The position numbers and the translations under genes were made by a program. From the NCBI RefSeq assembly GCF_000018685.1, contig NC_010001.1:3500001-3564000 (forward strand): a stretch of DNA of 64,000 bases, in the 5' to 3' direction. Source of the stretch: Lachnoclostridium phytofermentans ISDg (GTDB lineage Bacteria > Bacillota > Clostridia > Lachnospirales > Lachnospiraceae). The notes beneath the pieces were generated by a model. That model saw only the letters and a program-made list of their open reading frames with translations, searched no databases and was not told the origin of the DNA. Below, piece by piece: positions 15,369 to 24,974 of this stretch (the first letter of the stretch is position 1; every line of letters begins with the position of its first letter).

Positions 15369-17519
15369 TTATTCTTCGATGCGATTTGCCCTACCTACGA
15401 TAGAAAAATTAATCGTCCGCATCAGTTTGTCAGTATCCTCAACTCGGATAACGACAGCCTCTCCTAATTTATAGATTTTCTTGGTATGCTCTCCTGTTAA
15501 CAAATAATGTTCTTCATCATAAATATAATAATCATCATGCATATCTGCAAGTCGAATCATACCTTCTACTGTATTCGGAAGTTCCACATACATACCCCAA
15601 GAAGTAACTCCTGAGATTACTCCTTCAAAGGTTTGCCCAATAAATTGGCTCATATACTCAACTTTCTTGAGTTTTTCTACTTCTCTTTCAGACTCATCTG
15701 CCCTACGTTCTGCTAAACTTGATTGCCTAGCTACCTCATTTAATATGCTCTCATAATGATTGATTCGTTTTTCCTTTAAACCTCCACGTAAGTTTTCCTT
15801 TATAATTCTATGAATCTGAAGGTCTGGATAACGTCTGATTGGAGAAGTAAAATGAGAATAGTATTTGGTAGACAAACCAAAATGTCCATCACAAGTCGTG
15901 GTGTACTTTGCCTGCTTCATACTACGAAGTGTCAATCTACTAATTAATGCTTCCTCAGGCTTACCATCAATCTTAATTAGTAGTTTCTGCAATTCCTTTG
16001 GATGAATTTCATCCTGCCCGATTCTCATGGTATATCCAAAATTATTGATAAATACACTAAGCTTCTGTATCTTTTCTAAGTCTGGGTTCTCATGAGTACG
16101 ATAGACAAACGGTAACTCTTGCCAGAAGAAATCTTCTGCAACAGTTTCATTGGCAATTAACATAAAATCTTCAATAATCTTCGTTGCTTTATTTCTTTCA
16201 TATGGCTTGATATCTGTAGGTCTACCATCAGAATCTAATATAATCTTACTTTCCGGAAAATCAAAGTCAATGGAACCGCGCTTTCTACGCTTTTCACGAA
16301 GTATATCTGCTAATTCTAACATTAATTCAAACATTGGAACAAGTTCTTTATACTCTTCTATCTCTGCTTCGTCATGATCCTCTATGATCTTTTTCACAGA
16401 AGTATAGGTCATTCTTCGATCAACATTAATCACCGTTTCTGCAATTCGATGACCAACCACATTTCCTTTTTCATCTATCTCCATCATACAGGATAATGCA
16501 AGACGGTCACTGCCCGCATTTAAGGAACATATACCATTCGATAATTTGTGAGGAAGCATTGGAATTACTCTATCTACTAAATATACACTGGTTCCTCTCT
16601 TTAATGCTTCCTTATCAAGTGGAGAATCTTCTGTAACATAGTTACTAACGTCTGCAATGTGAACACCTAATTGATAGATATCACCTTTCTTAGATAATGT
16701 GATTGCATCGTCTAAGTCCTTAGCATCTTCGCCGTCTATGGTTACTGTTTGTAGATTTCTTAGATCTACTCTTCCGCCAATATCTGCACTGCTTACTTCT
16801 TCCCCAATACGTTCTACCTGTTTCATTACTTCGTCTGGAAATTCTGTTGGCAATCCATTTTCTAATATTACCGATACAACATCAACACCAGGGTCGTTGA
16901 TATGACCAATAATTTTTATAATCTTACCCTCAGGATTTTTTGTTTCGCTACCGTAATCCGTTAGCTGTACTAATACCTTATGGCCATTTACTGCGCCTTT
17001 GGTATGTTCCTTAGGAATAAAAACATCACTATTAAACTTTGTATTGTCAGCAATAACAAATCCAAAGTTCTTGCTTTTTTGGAAGGTTCCAACAAGTTCA
17101 GTTACGTTTCTCTCTAGGATACTGATAACCGCTCCCTCTCTTCGTCTTCCACTTTGTTCTTCAAAGATCGCTATCTGTACACGGTCTTTATTCAATGCAC
17201 CTTTGGTTTCGCTTTCTGGGATAAAGATATCTTCTTCATTTTCTTCCCCCTCTATTTTAACAAATCCAAAGCCTCTTGTGGTACCAGAAAATATTCCCGT
17301 TTTTATATTACCATTCGTTTCTTTATATCTTCCATTCCCATCTAGCATAATCTTCCCATCAGATATCAGAGAATCCATAACTATTTTTAAATCATCTCTC
17401 TCATCCTTTGGAACTTGAAGTAAACTTGAAAGTTCTCGAAACTTCATTGGACGATAAGATCTGTCTGTTATTACTTGAAGCAATAACTCTTTTTTATTAT
17501 TTAATATTTCTTTTTCCAT
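15369..17519 (-). CDS. rnr: Ribonuclease R
   Basis: 716 residues from the ATG at 17519, with GGGAG five bases upstream; the frame opens four codons earlier without a ribosome site. Order: N-terminal winged helix (about 10-60), two cold-shock OB folds (about 70-220), catalytic RNB domain (TIDGEDAKDLDDAITLS with the metal-binding Asp residues; HFTSPIRRYPDLQIHR), and an S1 domain near 630-710. A 3'-5' exoribonuclease acting on structured RNA and on mRNA released by trans-translation. First gene of rnr-smpB-ppaC. A short hairpin TGTGC/GCACA sits just before its ribosome site. Confidence 0.96.
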   Translation of the reverse strand: MEKEILNNKKELLLQVITDRSYRPMKFRELSSLLQVPKDERDDLKIVMDSLISDGKIMLDGNGRYKETNGNIKTGIFSGTTRGFGFVKIEGEENEEDIFIPESETKGALNKDRVQIAIFEEQSGRRREGAVISILERNVTELVGTFQKSKNFGFVIADNTKFNSDVFIPKEHTKGAVNGHKVLVQLTDYGSETKNPEGKIIKIIGHINDPGVDVVSVILENGLPTEFPDEVMKQVERIGEEVSSADIGGRVDLRNLQTVTIDGEDAKDLDDAITLSKKGDIYQLGVHIADVSNYVTEDSPLDKEALKRGTSVYLVDRVIPMLPHKLSNGICSLNAGSDRLALSCMMEIDEKGNVVGHRIAETVINVDRRMTYTSVKKIIEDHDEAEIEEYKELVPMFELMLELADILREKRRKRGSIDFDFPESKIILDSDGRPTDIKPYERNKATKIIEDFMLIANETVAEDFFWQELPFVYRTHENPDLEKIQKLSVFINNFGYTMRIGQDEIHPKELQKLLIKIDGKPEEALISRLTLRSMKQAKYTTTCDGHFGLSTKYYSHFTSPIRRYPDLQIHRIIKENLRGGLKEKRINHYESILNEVARQSSLAERRADESEREVEKLKKVEYMSQFIGQTFEGVISGVTSWGMYVELPNTVEGMIRLADMHDDYYIYDEEHYLLTGEHTKKIYKLGEAVVIRVEDTDKLMRTINFSIVGRANRIEE

Positions 17520-17644
17520 TCTAACTCCCATCTATGTGCTTTAGCACACATATAAATCAAGATGTTTAAACTCCTTTTCGTTTTACACTGTTACAGAACT
17601 TATTTTTTGTATCATAAGTAATGATATAATAAAATCACTAACTA

Positions 17645-17759
17645 ATGAGAAGCTATATTATCGGAACCAGTAACGTATTCCGATAATCGGATTTACGGTG
17701 CAAAGAACGCACCTTTTTCTAGAATCTGGTTTATCAGAATCAGCTTCGCATCTTCTCAT
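17645..17759. ncRNA. Candidate structured RNA, unassigned family
   Basis: An 8-bp outer stem (ATGAGAAG 17645-17652 with CTTCTCAT 17752-17759) encloses three hairpins: ATTATCGGAA/TTCCGATAAT (17657-17666/17678-17687), GGTGC/GCACC (17697-17701/17709-17713) and TCTG/CAGA (about 17725-17736). A TATAAT lies about 20 bp upstream on the plus strand. On the minus strand it could instead be part of the rnr leader. I do not recognise an RNA family. Strand and function are open. Confidence 0.4.
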
Positions 17760-17966
17760 AAGTTATATTAATTCTTGTTTCTTTTATTATTCGTTTTATG
17801 TAGCTTTATTATAATCAAAATCAACAGAAACTTAATTCTTCTGAATTAAAATACGTGATTTAAATAATTTCTTTTACCTTTTCAAAATATACTCTATTTT
17901 GGGCTCTTCCATTATAACATGACATGTGCTATAGCAAAAGAAAAAAGTGAAAAGTATAACTATAAC

Positions 17967-18046
17967 CTAAAAAAACGAGAACAAATGGAACTCCACCTGG
18001 AAGCTAACATGCTTCTCTTTGGAATCATCCACTTATTCTCGCTTTA
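17967..18046 (-). terminator. Terminator after secG
   Basis: Long imperfect hairpin: GCGAGAA (18036-18042) with TTCTCGT (17975-17981), inner TGGA/TCCA and GAAGC/GCTTC pairs, followed on the minus strand by TTTTTTT. The rest of 17760-17966 holds nothing I can support except TATAAT-like boxes. Confidence 0.75.
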
Positions 18047-18072
18047 CATTTTACTTATGTGCAATCAATTTT

Positions 18073-18318
18073 CTACAATCCCCAATTCATATTGAGAACT
18101 ATAGAAATAACGATGAAAAGTGCTCCTAAAAGCTTTGTAATCTTAACAAGCGCGCCTTCCATGGAACGTCCTTTGTTCTTTCCCCAATAAGTATCTGCAA
18201 CGCCGTTGATTGAACCAGAAAGTCCTGCAGACTTACCTTCTTGCATTAATACAACAACTACTAATCCTAAACAGATGAGAACGTATAAAACTGTAACTAT
18301 CGCTCTTAATATTTCCAT
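18073..18318 (-). CDS. secG: Preprotein translocase subunit SecG
   Basis: 81 residues from the ATG at 18318, with AGGAGG eight bases upstream; a GTG three codons earlier is too close to the ribosome site. Two membrane helices (about 4-25 and 57-79) flank a Gly/Ser-rich loop (EGKSAGLSGSINGVADTYWG) typical of SecG. It assists SecYE in protein export. Its position next to rnr and smpB is conserved in Firmicutes. Ended by the terminator at 17967-18046. Confidence 0.94.
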   Translation of the reverse strand: MEILRAIVTVLYVLICLGLVVVVLMQEGKSAGLSGSINGVADTYWGKNKGRSMEGALVKITKLLGALFIVISIVLNMNWGL

Positions 18319-18397
18319 CAATAACACCTCCTAAAAGTCACACTGAATATTTTACCACAATCGCGGAAATAAGACAAGTAGTAACTGATTTTGGAAT

Positions 18398-19942
18398 TTA
18401 TTTTTTGATTAATAAAGATTTTCCAGTCATTTCTTTTGGTTGTTCCATCTTCATCATTTCAATTAAGGTTGGAATGATATCAGCTAAACAGCCACCTTCT
18501 CTTAAAGTATAGGAATCATCGTAGTTTATTAAAATAAATGGAACTGGATTTGTAGTATGAGCTGTAAATGGCTCTCCATTTGTATAGTCTACTAACTGCT
18601 CTGCATTTCCATGATCTGCGCAGATAAACATCTGTCCATCAACAGAAAGAAGTGCATCATAAGCCCTACCTACACACGCATCCACTGCTTCTACTGCCTT
18701 GATCGCTGCATCAGAGATTCCAGTATGACCAACCATATCTGGGTTAGCAAAGTTAACGATGATCACATCGTATTTTAGTGATGTGATTGCTTCTACTAAC
18801 TTATCCGCTACTGCATTCGCACTCATCTCTGGCTGAAGATCATAAGTTGCAACTTTGGGAGAATTCACTAGGATACGATCCTCTCCTTCATTTGGTGCTT
18901 CCACACCACCGTTAAAGAAGAATGTAACGTGAGCATATTTCTCTGTCTCAGCAATTCTAGCCTGAGTCTTTCCATGTTCAGCAAGGTATTCTCCAAATGT
19001 ATTTGTAATTGAAACCTTTTCAAATGCTACGCTCTTATTAGGGATTGTAACATCATACTCTGAGAAACAAACATAAGTAAGAGGTAATCTTCCGCTCTTA
19101 CGAACAAAGCCGTCAAAATCATCTGTACAGAATGCTCTTGTAATTTCTCTTGCACGGTCAGGACGGAAGTTAAAGAAGATTATAGAATCATTTGCTTTAA
19201 TAGGAGCAATTGCCTTACCATCCTTAACTACTACAGTAGGTAAAACGAACTCGTCATTCACGCCTTCTGCATAAGAAGCAGCTACTGCCTCTACTGCATT
19301 CGCAGCTTCTACACCCTCGCCATCCACTAAAGCAGCATATGCTTTTTCTACACGGTCCCAACGATTGTCACGGTCCATAACATAGTAACGTCCAGTTACA
19401 GATGCAATACGACCTACTCCTAGCTCTGCCATTTTAGCTTCTAAAGCTTCCATAAAGCTCTTACCAGAGGTTGGAGCAGTATCTCTACCATCTAAAAATG
19501 CATGTACATAAACATTCTCTAAGCCATGTCTCTTCGCAAGCTCTAATAATCCATAAAGATGTGTAATATGACTATGAACACCACCATCCGATAATAATCC
19601 GAATAAATGAAGTGCTGTATTATTCTTTTTACAATTCTCTACTGCTTTTATTAACTGAGTATTTTCAAAGAAATCACCATCTTGAATTTCTTTTGTTATA
19701 CGGGTTAACTCCTGATATACAATTCTTCCGGCACCCATATTAAGATGTCCAACTTCAGAGTTTCCCATCTGTCCCTCTGGAAGACCAACTGCCATCCCAG
19801 AAGCATTACCTTTTACAAATGGATAATCTTTCATCAATTTATCAAGAACAGGCTTTTTGGCTAATGCTATTGCATTACCTTCTGTCTTCTCGTTTAATCC
19901 ATATCCATCAAGTATCATAAGTACGGTCGGTTTTTTGCTCAT
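18398..19942 (-). CDS. gpmI: Phosphoglycerate mutase, 2,3-BPG-independent
   Basis: 514 residues, the normal length. Interconverts 3- and 2-phosphoglycerate in glycolysis using two Mn ions. Metal ligand D12 (MILDGYG) and the phospho-accepting S62 (GQMGNSEVGHLNMGAG) are in place, as are the substrate segments DGRDTAPTSG and the C-terminal phosphatase-like metal site (FICADHGNAEQL). RBS GGAG. It stands as its own unit between secG and the MATE gene, about 7 kb from tpiA-pgk-gap. Confidence 0.97.
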   Translation of the reverse strand: MSKKPTVLMILDGYGLNEKTEGNAIALAKKPVLDKLMKDYPFVKGNASGMAVGLPEGQMGNSEVGHLNMGAGRIVYQELTRITKEIQDGDFFENTQLIKAVENCKKNNTALHLFGLLSDGGVHSHITHLYGLLELAKRHGLENVYVHAFLDGRDTAPTSGKSFMEALEAKMAELGVGRIASVTGRYYVMDRDNRWDRVEKAYAALVDGEGVEAANAVEAVAASYAEGVNDEFVLPTVVVKDGKAIAPIKANDSIIFFNFRPDRAREITRAFCTDDFDGFVRKSGRLPLTYVCFSEYDVTIPNKSVAFEKVSITNTFGEYLAEHGKTQARIAETEKYAHVTFFFNGGVEAPNEGEDRILVNSPKVATYDLQPEMSANAVADKLVEAITSLKYDVIIVNFANPDMVGHTGISDAAIKAVEAVDACVGRAYDALLSVDGQMFICADHGNAEQLVDYTNGEPFTAHTTNPVPFILINYDDSYTLREGGCLADIIPTLIEMMKMEQPKEMTGKSLLIKK

Positions 19943-20097
19943 AATTTATTCTCCTTTTGTTCATTAGAATTATGTCAAAACTTCAAACGGTCAAGTATTT
20001 CCGATGTAGTGCTCTTTTCATTTGTTAAAATTTTAGCAAATGCACCACTTCATTCTTTACTATCATAACATGAATTATTCATTAGTCAAGAGGATTT

Positions 20098-20151
20098 CTA
20101 TGTCCGCTATTCCTCCTATGTCCATTATTCCTTCTATGTCCGTTATTCCTT
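20098..20151. repeat. 18-bp tandem repeat
   Basis: Three copies of CTATGTCCGTTATTCCTT-like units between gpmI and the MATE gene, differing at one or two positions each. No reading frame or hairpin explains it. Confidence 0.7.
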
Positions 20152-20214
20152 CCGACGTTTCTAATTATCGTGATGGTTGGAAGTTTTGAAATCATATTTC
20201 ATCCCATTTATACC

Positions 20215-21570
20215 TTATGACTTATTCCCTAATTCTCTCCATACAGAACATAACATTGTTACAATGCAGGCAGTTCCTCCAAGAAAATTTGAAATTGGTT
20301 CCGCTAAGAAAACTCCATTCGTCCCTAGATGTCCAACTCGAGGTAATAAAAGTGTTAATGGAACAACAATAATTGCTTTTCTTAATAAGGAAAAGAAAAT
20401 CGCATATTTTGATTTTCCAAGAGCGACAAAGGTTGCTTGCCCTACAAATTGAAGCGACATCATGAAGAATCCAAAATAATAAATTTTCATAGCCGGTACC
20501 GCTGCTTTTATTAAATCCGGCTCATGATTAAATAAGCGTATGAAAAATTCAGGAAACCAATTCAGTAGCCCCCACATAACTAAAGTATAGGAAATCGATG
20601 TTACCGCCATGAATTTGATTGCTTTTTTTACACGTTTATATTCTGATGCTCCATAATTGAATCCCATCACAGGTTGCGCACTGTTTGTAATTCCGCTTAC
20701 AGGCATGCTGATGATTTCACGAACAGAATTGATTACCGTCATTACGCCCACGTACAAATCTCCGCCATAGCTTTGTAATGTGGTATTACAAGCAATCTGA
20801 ACTGCTCCATTGGTTGCTGACATAATGAATCCAGACATTCCAAGTCCGGTGATTGCCTTGACTCGTTGGAGAGATAGTTTCATTGTTTTTCGTCTTAACT
20901 TTAAAATTGTCTTTTTTCCAGTTAAAAATTTTAAGATCCATAATGCAGAAATCATTTGTGATATTACGGTAGCAATTGCAGCACCTTGAACTCCCATGTC
21001 AAATACAAAGATGAGAATTGGGTCTAAAAAAATATTCGTTATTGCTCCAATTATTACGGAATACATACCAATTTTTCCGAAACCTTGGGCATTGATAAAG
21101 CTATTCATCCCTAGTCCTATCATAACAAAGACGCTACCGAGCAGATAAATCGAAATATACTGATTAGCAAATGGGTAAGTTGCATCACTTGCCCCAAATA
21201 AATATAACATCGGCCGTTTTAGCAGAAAGCAAGCAAGAGTAATAAATAATCCGGAACTTAGAAGTAAAGCAAAAGAGTTTCCCATAATCGCTTCCGCTTC
21301 TTCATTATCCCCTCTTCCCCTTGCTATGGAACATAGTGGGGCTCCACCCATACCAAACAAATTCGCAAAAGCAATGATGATTGTAATAATAGGGAGTGTC
21401 AAACCCATACCGGTTAATGCTAATGTAGCATCTTTTGGCAACAAACCTATGTACATTCTGTCTACAATATTATATAGAACATTTACTAGCTGTGCTAAAG
21501 TCATTGGGATTGCAAGTTTTATTATATTTCCAACTACGCTTCCTTTGGAAAAATCATTCGTTTGTGCCAT
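20215..21570 (-). CDS. MATE-family efflux transporter
   Basis: 451 residues from the ATG at 21570, with AGGGTGG eight bases upstream; a GTG four codons earlier has none. Twelve membrane helices in two halves. Motifs of the DinF/NorM type are visible: KLAIPMTLAQLVNVLYNIVD near residues 14-35, and FGMGGAPLCSIARGRG. Proteins of this family export drugs or metabolites using Na+ or H+ gradients. The substrate cannot be told from sequence. It is apparently transcribed alone, with an inverted repeat and a 25-bp tandem repeat upstream. Confidence 0.9.
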   Translation of the reverse strand: MAQTNDFSKGSVVGNIIKLAIPMTLAQLVNVLYNIVDRMYIGLLPKDATLALTGMGLTLPIITIIIAFANLFGMGGAPLCSIARGRGDNEEAEAIMGNSFALLLSSGLFITLACFLLKRPMLYLFGASDATYPFANQYISIYLLGSVFVMIGLGMNSFINAQGFGKIGMYSVIIGAITNIFLDPILIFVFDMGVQGAAIATVISQMISALWILKFLTGKKTILKLRRKTMKLSLQRVKAITGLGMSGFIMSATNGAVQIACNTTLQSYGGDLYVGVMTVINSVREIISMPVSGITNSAQPVMGFNYGASEYKRVKKAIKFMAVTSISYTLVMWGLLNWFPEFFIRLFNHEPDLIKAAVPAMKIYYFGFFMMSLQFVGQATFVALGKSKYAIFFSLLRKAIIVVPLTLLLPRVGHLGTNGVFLAEPISNFLGGTACIVTMLCSVWRELGNKS

Positions 21571-21603
21571 CTTATCTTCCACCCTATTTCTGTCTTGATA
21601 CGT

Positions 21604-21641
21604 AATTACGGAAGGATACTAAACCATACCCTTCCGTAATT
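21604..21641. terminator. Inverted repeat between EamA and MATE genes
   Basis: AATTACGGAAGG (21604-21615) pairs perfectly with CCTTCCGTAATT (21630-21641). It may end the EamA transcript, although the T-run on the minus strand is poor. Confidence 0.5.
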
Positions 21642-21665
21642 TTAGACCCCTTATTTCAATATGTC

Positions 21666-21738
21666 AAGTTTCTCACTTTTGTAGACCTAAAGTTTCTCAC
21701 TTTTTATAGCCCTAAAGTTTTTCACTTTTTATAGACCT
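21666..21738. repeat. 25-bp tandem repeat
   Basis: Three units of AAAGTTTCTCACTTTTTATA plus GMCCT, period 25 bp (about 21666-21688, 21689-21713, 21714-21738), in the intergenic space. Confidence 0.8.
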
Positions 21739-21813
21739 AAAACTCACGTAACATAAGAGTAACTAAGCTATATTGTATTTTGACGATTCCTACTCAACTA
21801 TATCTCTTCTTTA

Positions 21814-22695
21814 TTAGAGCAGTAGTAAAAACGTCCCCAGTACAATGAAAGCTAATCCAATGAAGGCTTTTTTACTCAGTTTTTCTTTAAAAACAAAATA
21901 AGAAAATGCAACGGTAATTACGATGCTTAATTTATCAATAGGTGCAACTACGCTCGCTGGGCCAGTCTGTAGTGCTCGATAATAACATAACCAGGAACCA
22001 CCTGTTGCAAGACCTGATAAGATTAAAAACAACCAACTTTTCCGATCTATATTTTTTATAGTATTTTGCTTTTTGGTTACAAACACCACGATCCAAGCCA
22101 TGATTAATACAACAACGGTACGGATCGCAGTTCCAAGGTTCGAATCGATATGTTCAATTCCAACTTTCCCAAGTATAGAAGTTAAACTGGCAAAAATTGC
22201 AGAACCAAATGCATATAAGATCCATGCATGTCTTTCACTGCTCCTATTTTTTTCACTGCTCTTATTCTTTTCACTTCGTTTTTTTTCTATCATCAGGTAG
22301 GTACCTGCTGCGATTATGATATAAGCAATAGCTTTTACTACAGTTACACTTTCATGAAGAAATAAAAAAGCGAAACAAAACGTTAATACCGTACTAGACT
22401 TATCGATTGGAGTTACTTTATTAATATCTCCAAGTTGTAATGCCTTAAAATAACAAAGCCATGAAGCACCAGTAGATATTCCTGACAATATTAAAAATAT
22501 CCAGGTCTTAACGGCTATATTACCAATACCCCCTTGGCTATTCACAAGGAATACCATAATCCATGAGAAGATGAGAACTACAATCGTCCTTAATGCAGTC
22601 GCAACATTAGAATCTGTATTTTTAATTCCACACTTCGCTAAAATAGCCGTTAAGCCTGCAAATAACGCTGATAAAAATGCAAATAATATCCACAT
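21814..22695 (-). CDS. EamA/DMT-family transporter
   Basis: 293 residues if started at the ATG at 22695 (WILFAFLSALFAGLTAILAK); a GTG at 22737 would add 14 residues that do not look conserved. Ten membrane helices in two homologous EamA halves, each opening with the same pattern (FGSAIFASLTSILGKVG in the second). The halves are joined by a short Lys/Ser/Glu-rich linker. Such proteins export or import amino acids or metabolites. The substrate is unknown. Confidence 0.85.
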   Translation of the reverse strand: MWILFAFLSALFAGLTAILAKCGIKNTDSNVATALRTIVVLIFSWIMVFLVNSQGGIGNIAVKTWIFLILSGISTGASWLCYFKALQLGDINKVTPIDKSSTVLTFCFAFLFLHESVTVVKAIAYIIIAAGTYLMIEKKRSEKNKSSEKNRSSERHAWILYAFGSAIFASLTSILGKVGIEHIDSNLGTAIRTVVVLIMAWIVVFVTKKQNTIKNIDRKSWLFLILSGLATGGSWLCYYRALQTGPASVVAPIDKLSIVITVAFSYFVFKEKLSKKAFIGLAFIVLGTFLLLL

Positions 22696-22983
22696 ACCCT
22701 TCTTACATATTGAAAAACAATATGTTATCCTTTCCACCCATTCGCTTCAATGCACTAATTGAATTGATTTCCTTTTTGTATCCTATGAAATAACAAATCT
22801 GTTAATGTCATTATAATTTTAATACAATAGATGAAAAATGCAACTATTTTCTAATCGTAGCAATACAGCTGTTTAAGTGTATTGTAACTTTTCTATGAAT
22901 AGAAAAGTGTCTTTCATACAAGTTTGTTGATATTTAAAAAATAATTATCATTCAAACTGGTTTGGTTGCTTAGTAAATAAATT

Positions 22984-24537
22984 TTATCGTTCAAACTGAC
23001 TTGGATGCTTCGCGAAAAAGTCAACTCTTGGTTCCAAATATTTAAGCTCGTGTTCTCCTTCTGCGGATATAAAATAAGATAACGGTTCAAACACATGCTC
23101 CCAAGAAAAGAACTCTTTCCCGACTTTTAGATATTCTTGTATCATTTCACAACCTCTTGGCGCAATAGGATGAAGTAATATAGAAGTCGTACGTACACCA
23201 TGGAAGCAATCAATTAAGAGCTGTTTTAATTTTTCTTTATCTTCAGATTCCTGTGCCATCTTAATTCCATTCGCCCATCGCTTATTCATAGAACGAATAT
23301 ACGTGTCTAATACATACGTAATACTATGAAACTCATGACGATACATATGCTCTTCGTATTTTAAAATCGTATCCTTCGCCTCATCAATTACCTCCTGACT
23401 TACAGCTCCTAACGGAAGCTTTCCATCGAAATCAGACTGTACCTGATAAAAACAGGAACGAATCAAACGGTTAAACACATTTGTAAGAAGATTGCCATCT
23501 TTTAATACCGGATCTGCACCTATCTGTTCTTCTTTTGGCAAATATACCTGCGGCATAAAGCTAACGCTCTTATTGGCTAATCCTAAACTTAAAAAATGGA
23601 TTCTCAGTTGCTCATCCGTATAATAATCAAGAAGTTCACCAGCCATTGGAGGTTTGATATCAGAACTGCTGCTTGCTTTCTTATCCATAAATAAAATATG
23701 ATTATTGGCAACAAGCATTGGAAGTTTTACCTTTGCCATATCAATATGATTTACCTCCTCACTAAAGAGAACTGCAAACATCGCCATCTCAGCTATTCCA
23801 TAAAAGTAAATATTATCTTCACCGATAAATTGATACACTTCGCTATCCTCATGAAGAAAATAATCCTTCCATAATTCCTCGGCTTTCCCTTGAAGTTTTA
23901 AATATTCTCTAATAAATGAAATCGGCGCCCATAGAGATTCTGGCCATACCCAAAAGGTTAAATCTTCTTCACCTGGTACCGGAACTCCCCATTCGATATT
24001 TCCTGTTAAGCGAAATGGCACTAATGTTTTACCAGTACGATAGCGAAGCCCCCCTGCTGCTAAGATATCTTTTGCTCTATCTCTATCATTTAGATTTTTA
24101 AATACAAAAGTTACAGAAGGTTTCTTCTCCTCATTGATGGTTTCATGCGCTGGTAGCTTTTCTTCTAATTCTTTTAAATCCGCGATTTGCTTTTTTAATA
24201 CATGCATTACTGGAGGTTTTAAAAATTCTTCAATTGTATTTAATAAATACTTTCTAGATACCGTATTCTTTCTTAGCCAATCAATCCTAGTCTGAAGCAT
24301 TTCTGTGCAGTCTTCTAAACGGAAGTACCAATTATTAACCTCTTTCATAATTGGGGTTTTTCCTGATAAAGTGCTCTTTGGGTTTATCAAATCACTTGGC
24401 ATATACTGATGTCCTAGGGAACATTCATCTGCATATCCATGTTCGGATTGACACCCTTCAATTGGACATTGGCCTACAACCTGTCTACCATTTAAGAACA
24501 CATTAAAATCAGGATCATAAAACTGTGTTGTTGTCAA
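22984..24537 (-). CDS. C-terminal part of interrupted MetRS
   Basis: 517 codons from a TTG at 24537 with no ribosome site; the frame is open back to the TAA at 24655. It carries the zinc knuckle, the rest of the Rossmann domain, the KASSSSD loop and the anticodon-binding helices. It lacks the HIGH motif, so it would be inactive alone. Confidence 0.5.
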   Translation of the reverse strand: MTTTQFYDPDFNVFLNGRQVVGQCPIEGCQSEHGYADECSLGHQYMPSDLINPKSTLSGKTPIMKEVNNWYFRLEDCTEMLQTRIDWLRKNTVSRKYLLNTIEEFLKPPVMHVLKKQIADLKELEEKLPAHETINEEKKPSVTFVFKNLNDRDRAKDILAAGGLRYRTGKTLVPFRLTGNIEWGVPVPGEEDLTFWVWPESLWAPISFIREYLKLQGKAEELWKDYFLHEDSEVYQFIGEDNIYFYGIAEMAMFAVLFSEEVNHIDMAKVKLPMLVANNHILFMDKKASSSSDIKPPMAGELLDYYTDEQLRIHFLSLGLANKSVSFMPQVYLPKEEQIGADPVLKDGNLLTNVFNRLIRSCFYQVQSDFDGKLPLGAVSQEVIDEAKDTILKYEEHMYRHEFHSITYVLDTYIRSMNKRWANGIKMAQESEDKEKLKQLLIDCFHGVRTTSILLHPIAPRGCEMIQEYLKVGKEFFSWEHVFEPLSYFISAEGEHELKYLEPRVDFFAKHPSQFER

Positions 24538-24654
24538 TTTTTCTAAATAGCCTTGTTCTTTTAACTTTAAAAATACTTCTTCTGATACCTTCTCATGAAT
24601 TTCACCAGCCTCACCTAGTGCAGAGGCTGCATAAAGGTTTGGAGATATCTGATA

Positions 24655-24969
24655 TTATTCAAGTACTTCTTTTTGTTTTTCATGATTACTACGAACATAA
24701 TCTGTGATCGATCCAACATTCTCATTCTCTTCTAGTTTTTTACGATAGCTTTCCAAAATCGGTGAGCCATAACAATCTGTTCCCGAAACAAATATTACAT
24801 TTTCCTCTCCGATACGATCTCGCAAAAATCTTGCAAAGGTATCTGCATGAACAAACATACCACCAACATGGCCAAAATGAAGTTCTTTATTGCCATAAGG
24901 CATTCCTGCTGTAACAACTGCGCGCTTTGGAAAAACTGGACGCGTCTTTTCTTTTTTCCATTCAGACAT
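24655..24969 (-). CDS. N-terminal part of interrupted MetRS
   Basis: 104 codons from the ATG at 24969 (MSEWKKEK) to the TAA at 24655. It contains only the first part of the Rossmann fold with the HIGH motif (HFGHVGG). It is the only part translated from the T-box-controlled start unless the stop is read through. Confidence 0.55.
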   Translation of the reverse strand: MSEWKKEKTRPVFPKRAVVTAGMPYGNKELHFGHVGGMFVHADTFARFLRDRIGEENVIFVSGTDCYGSPILESYRKKLEENENVGSITDYVRSNHEKQKEVLE

Positions 24970-24974
24970 AAAAA

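Larger units (their letters stand above)
22984..24969 (-). pseudogene. metG: Methionyl-tRNA synthetase interrupted by in-frame TAA
   Basis: A frame of about 661 codons from the ATG at 24969 (RBS AGAGGTG) with a single TAA at 24655-24657, after 104 codons. Before it: HIGH motif HFGHVGG and SGTDCYGSP. After it the protein resumes without loss (NLYAASALGEAGEIHEK), with the zinc-type Cys set (CPIEGCQ, YADECSLGH), a KMSKS variant KKASSSSD and the anticodon domain. It would charge tRNA-Met. Specifier AUG in the T-box upstream supports the assignment. Whether this is decay of a second metG, a sequencing error or readthrough cannot be decided here. Confidence 0.85.
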
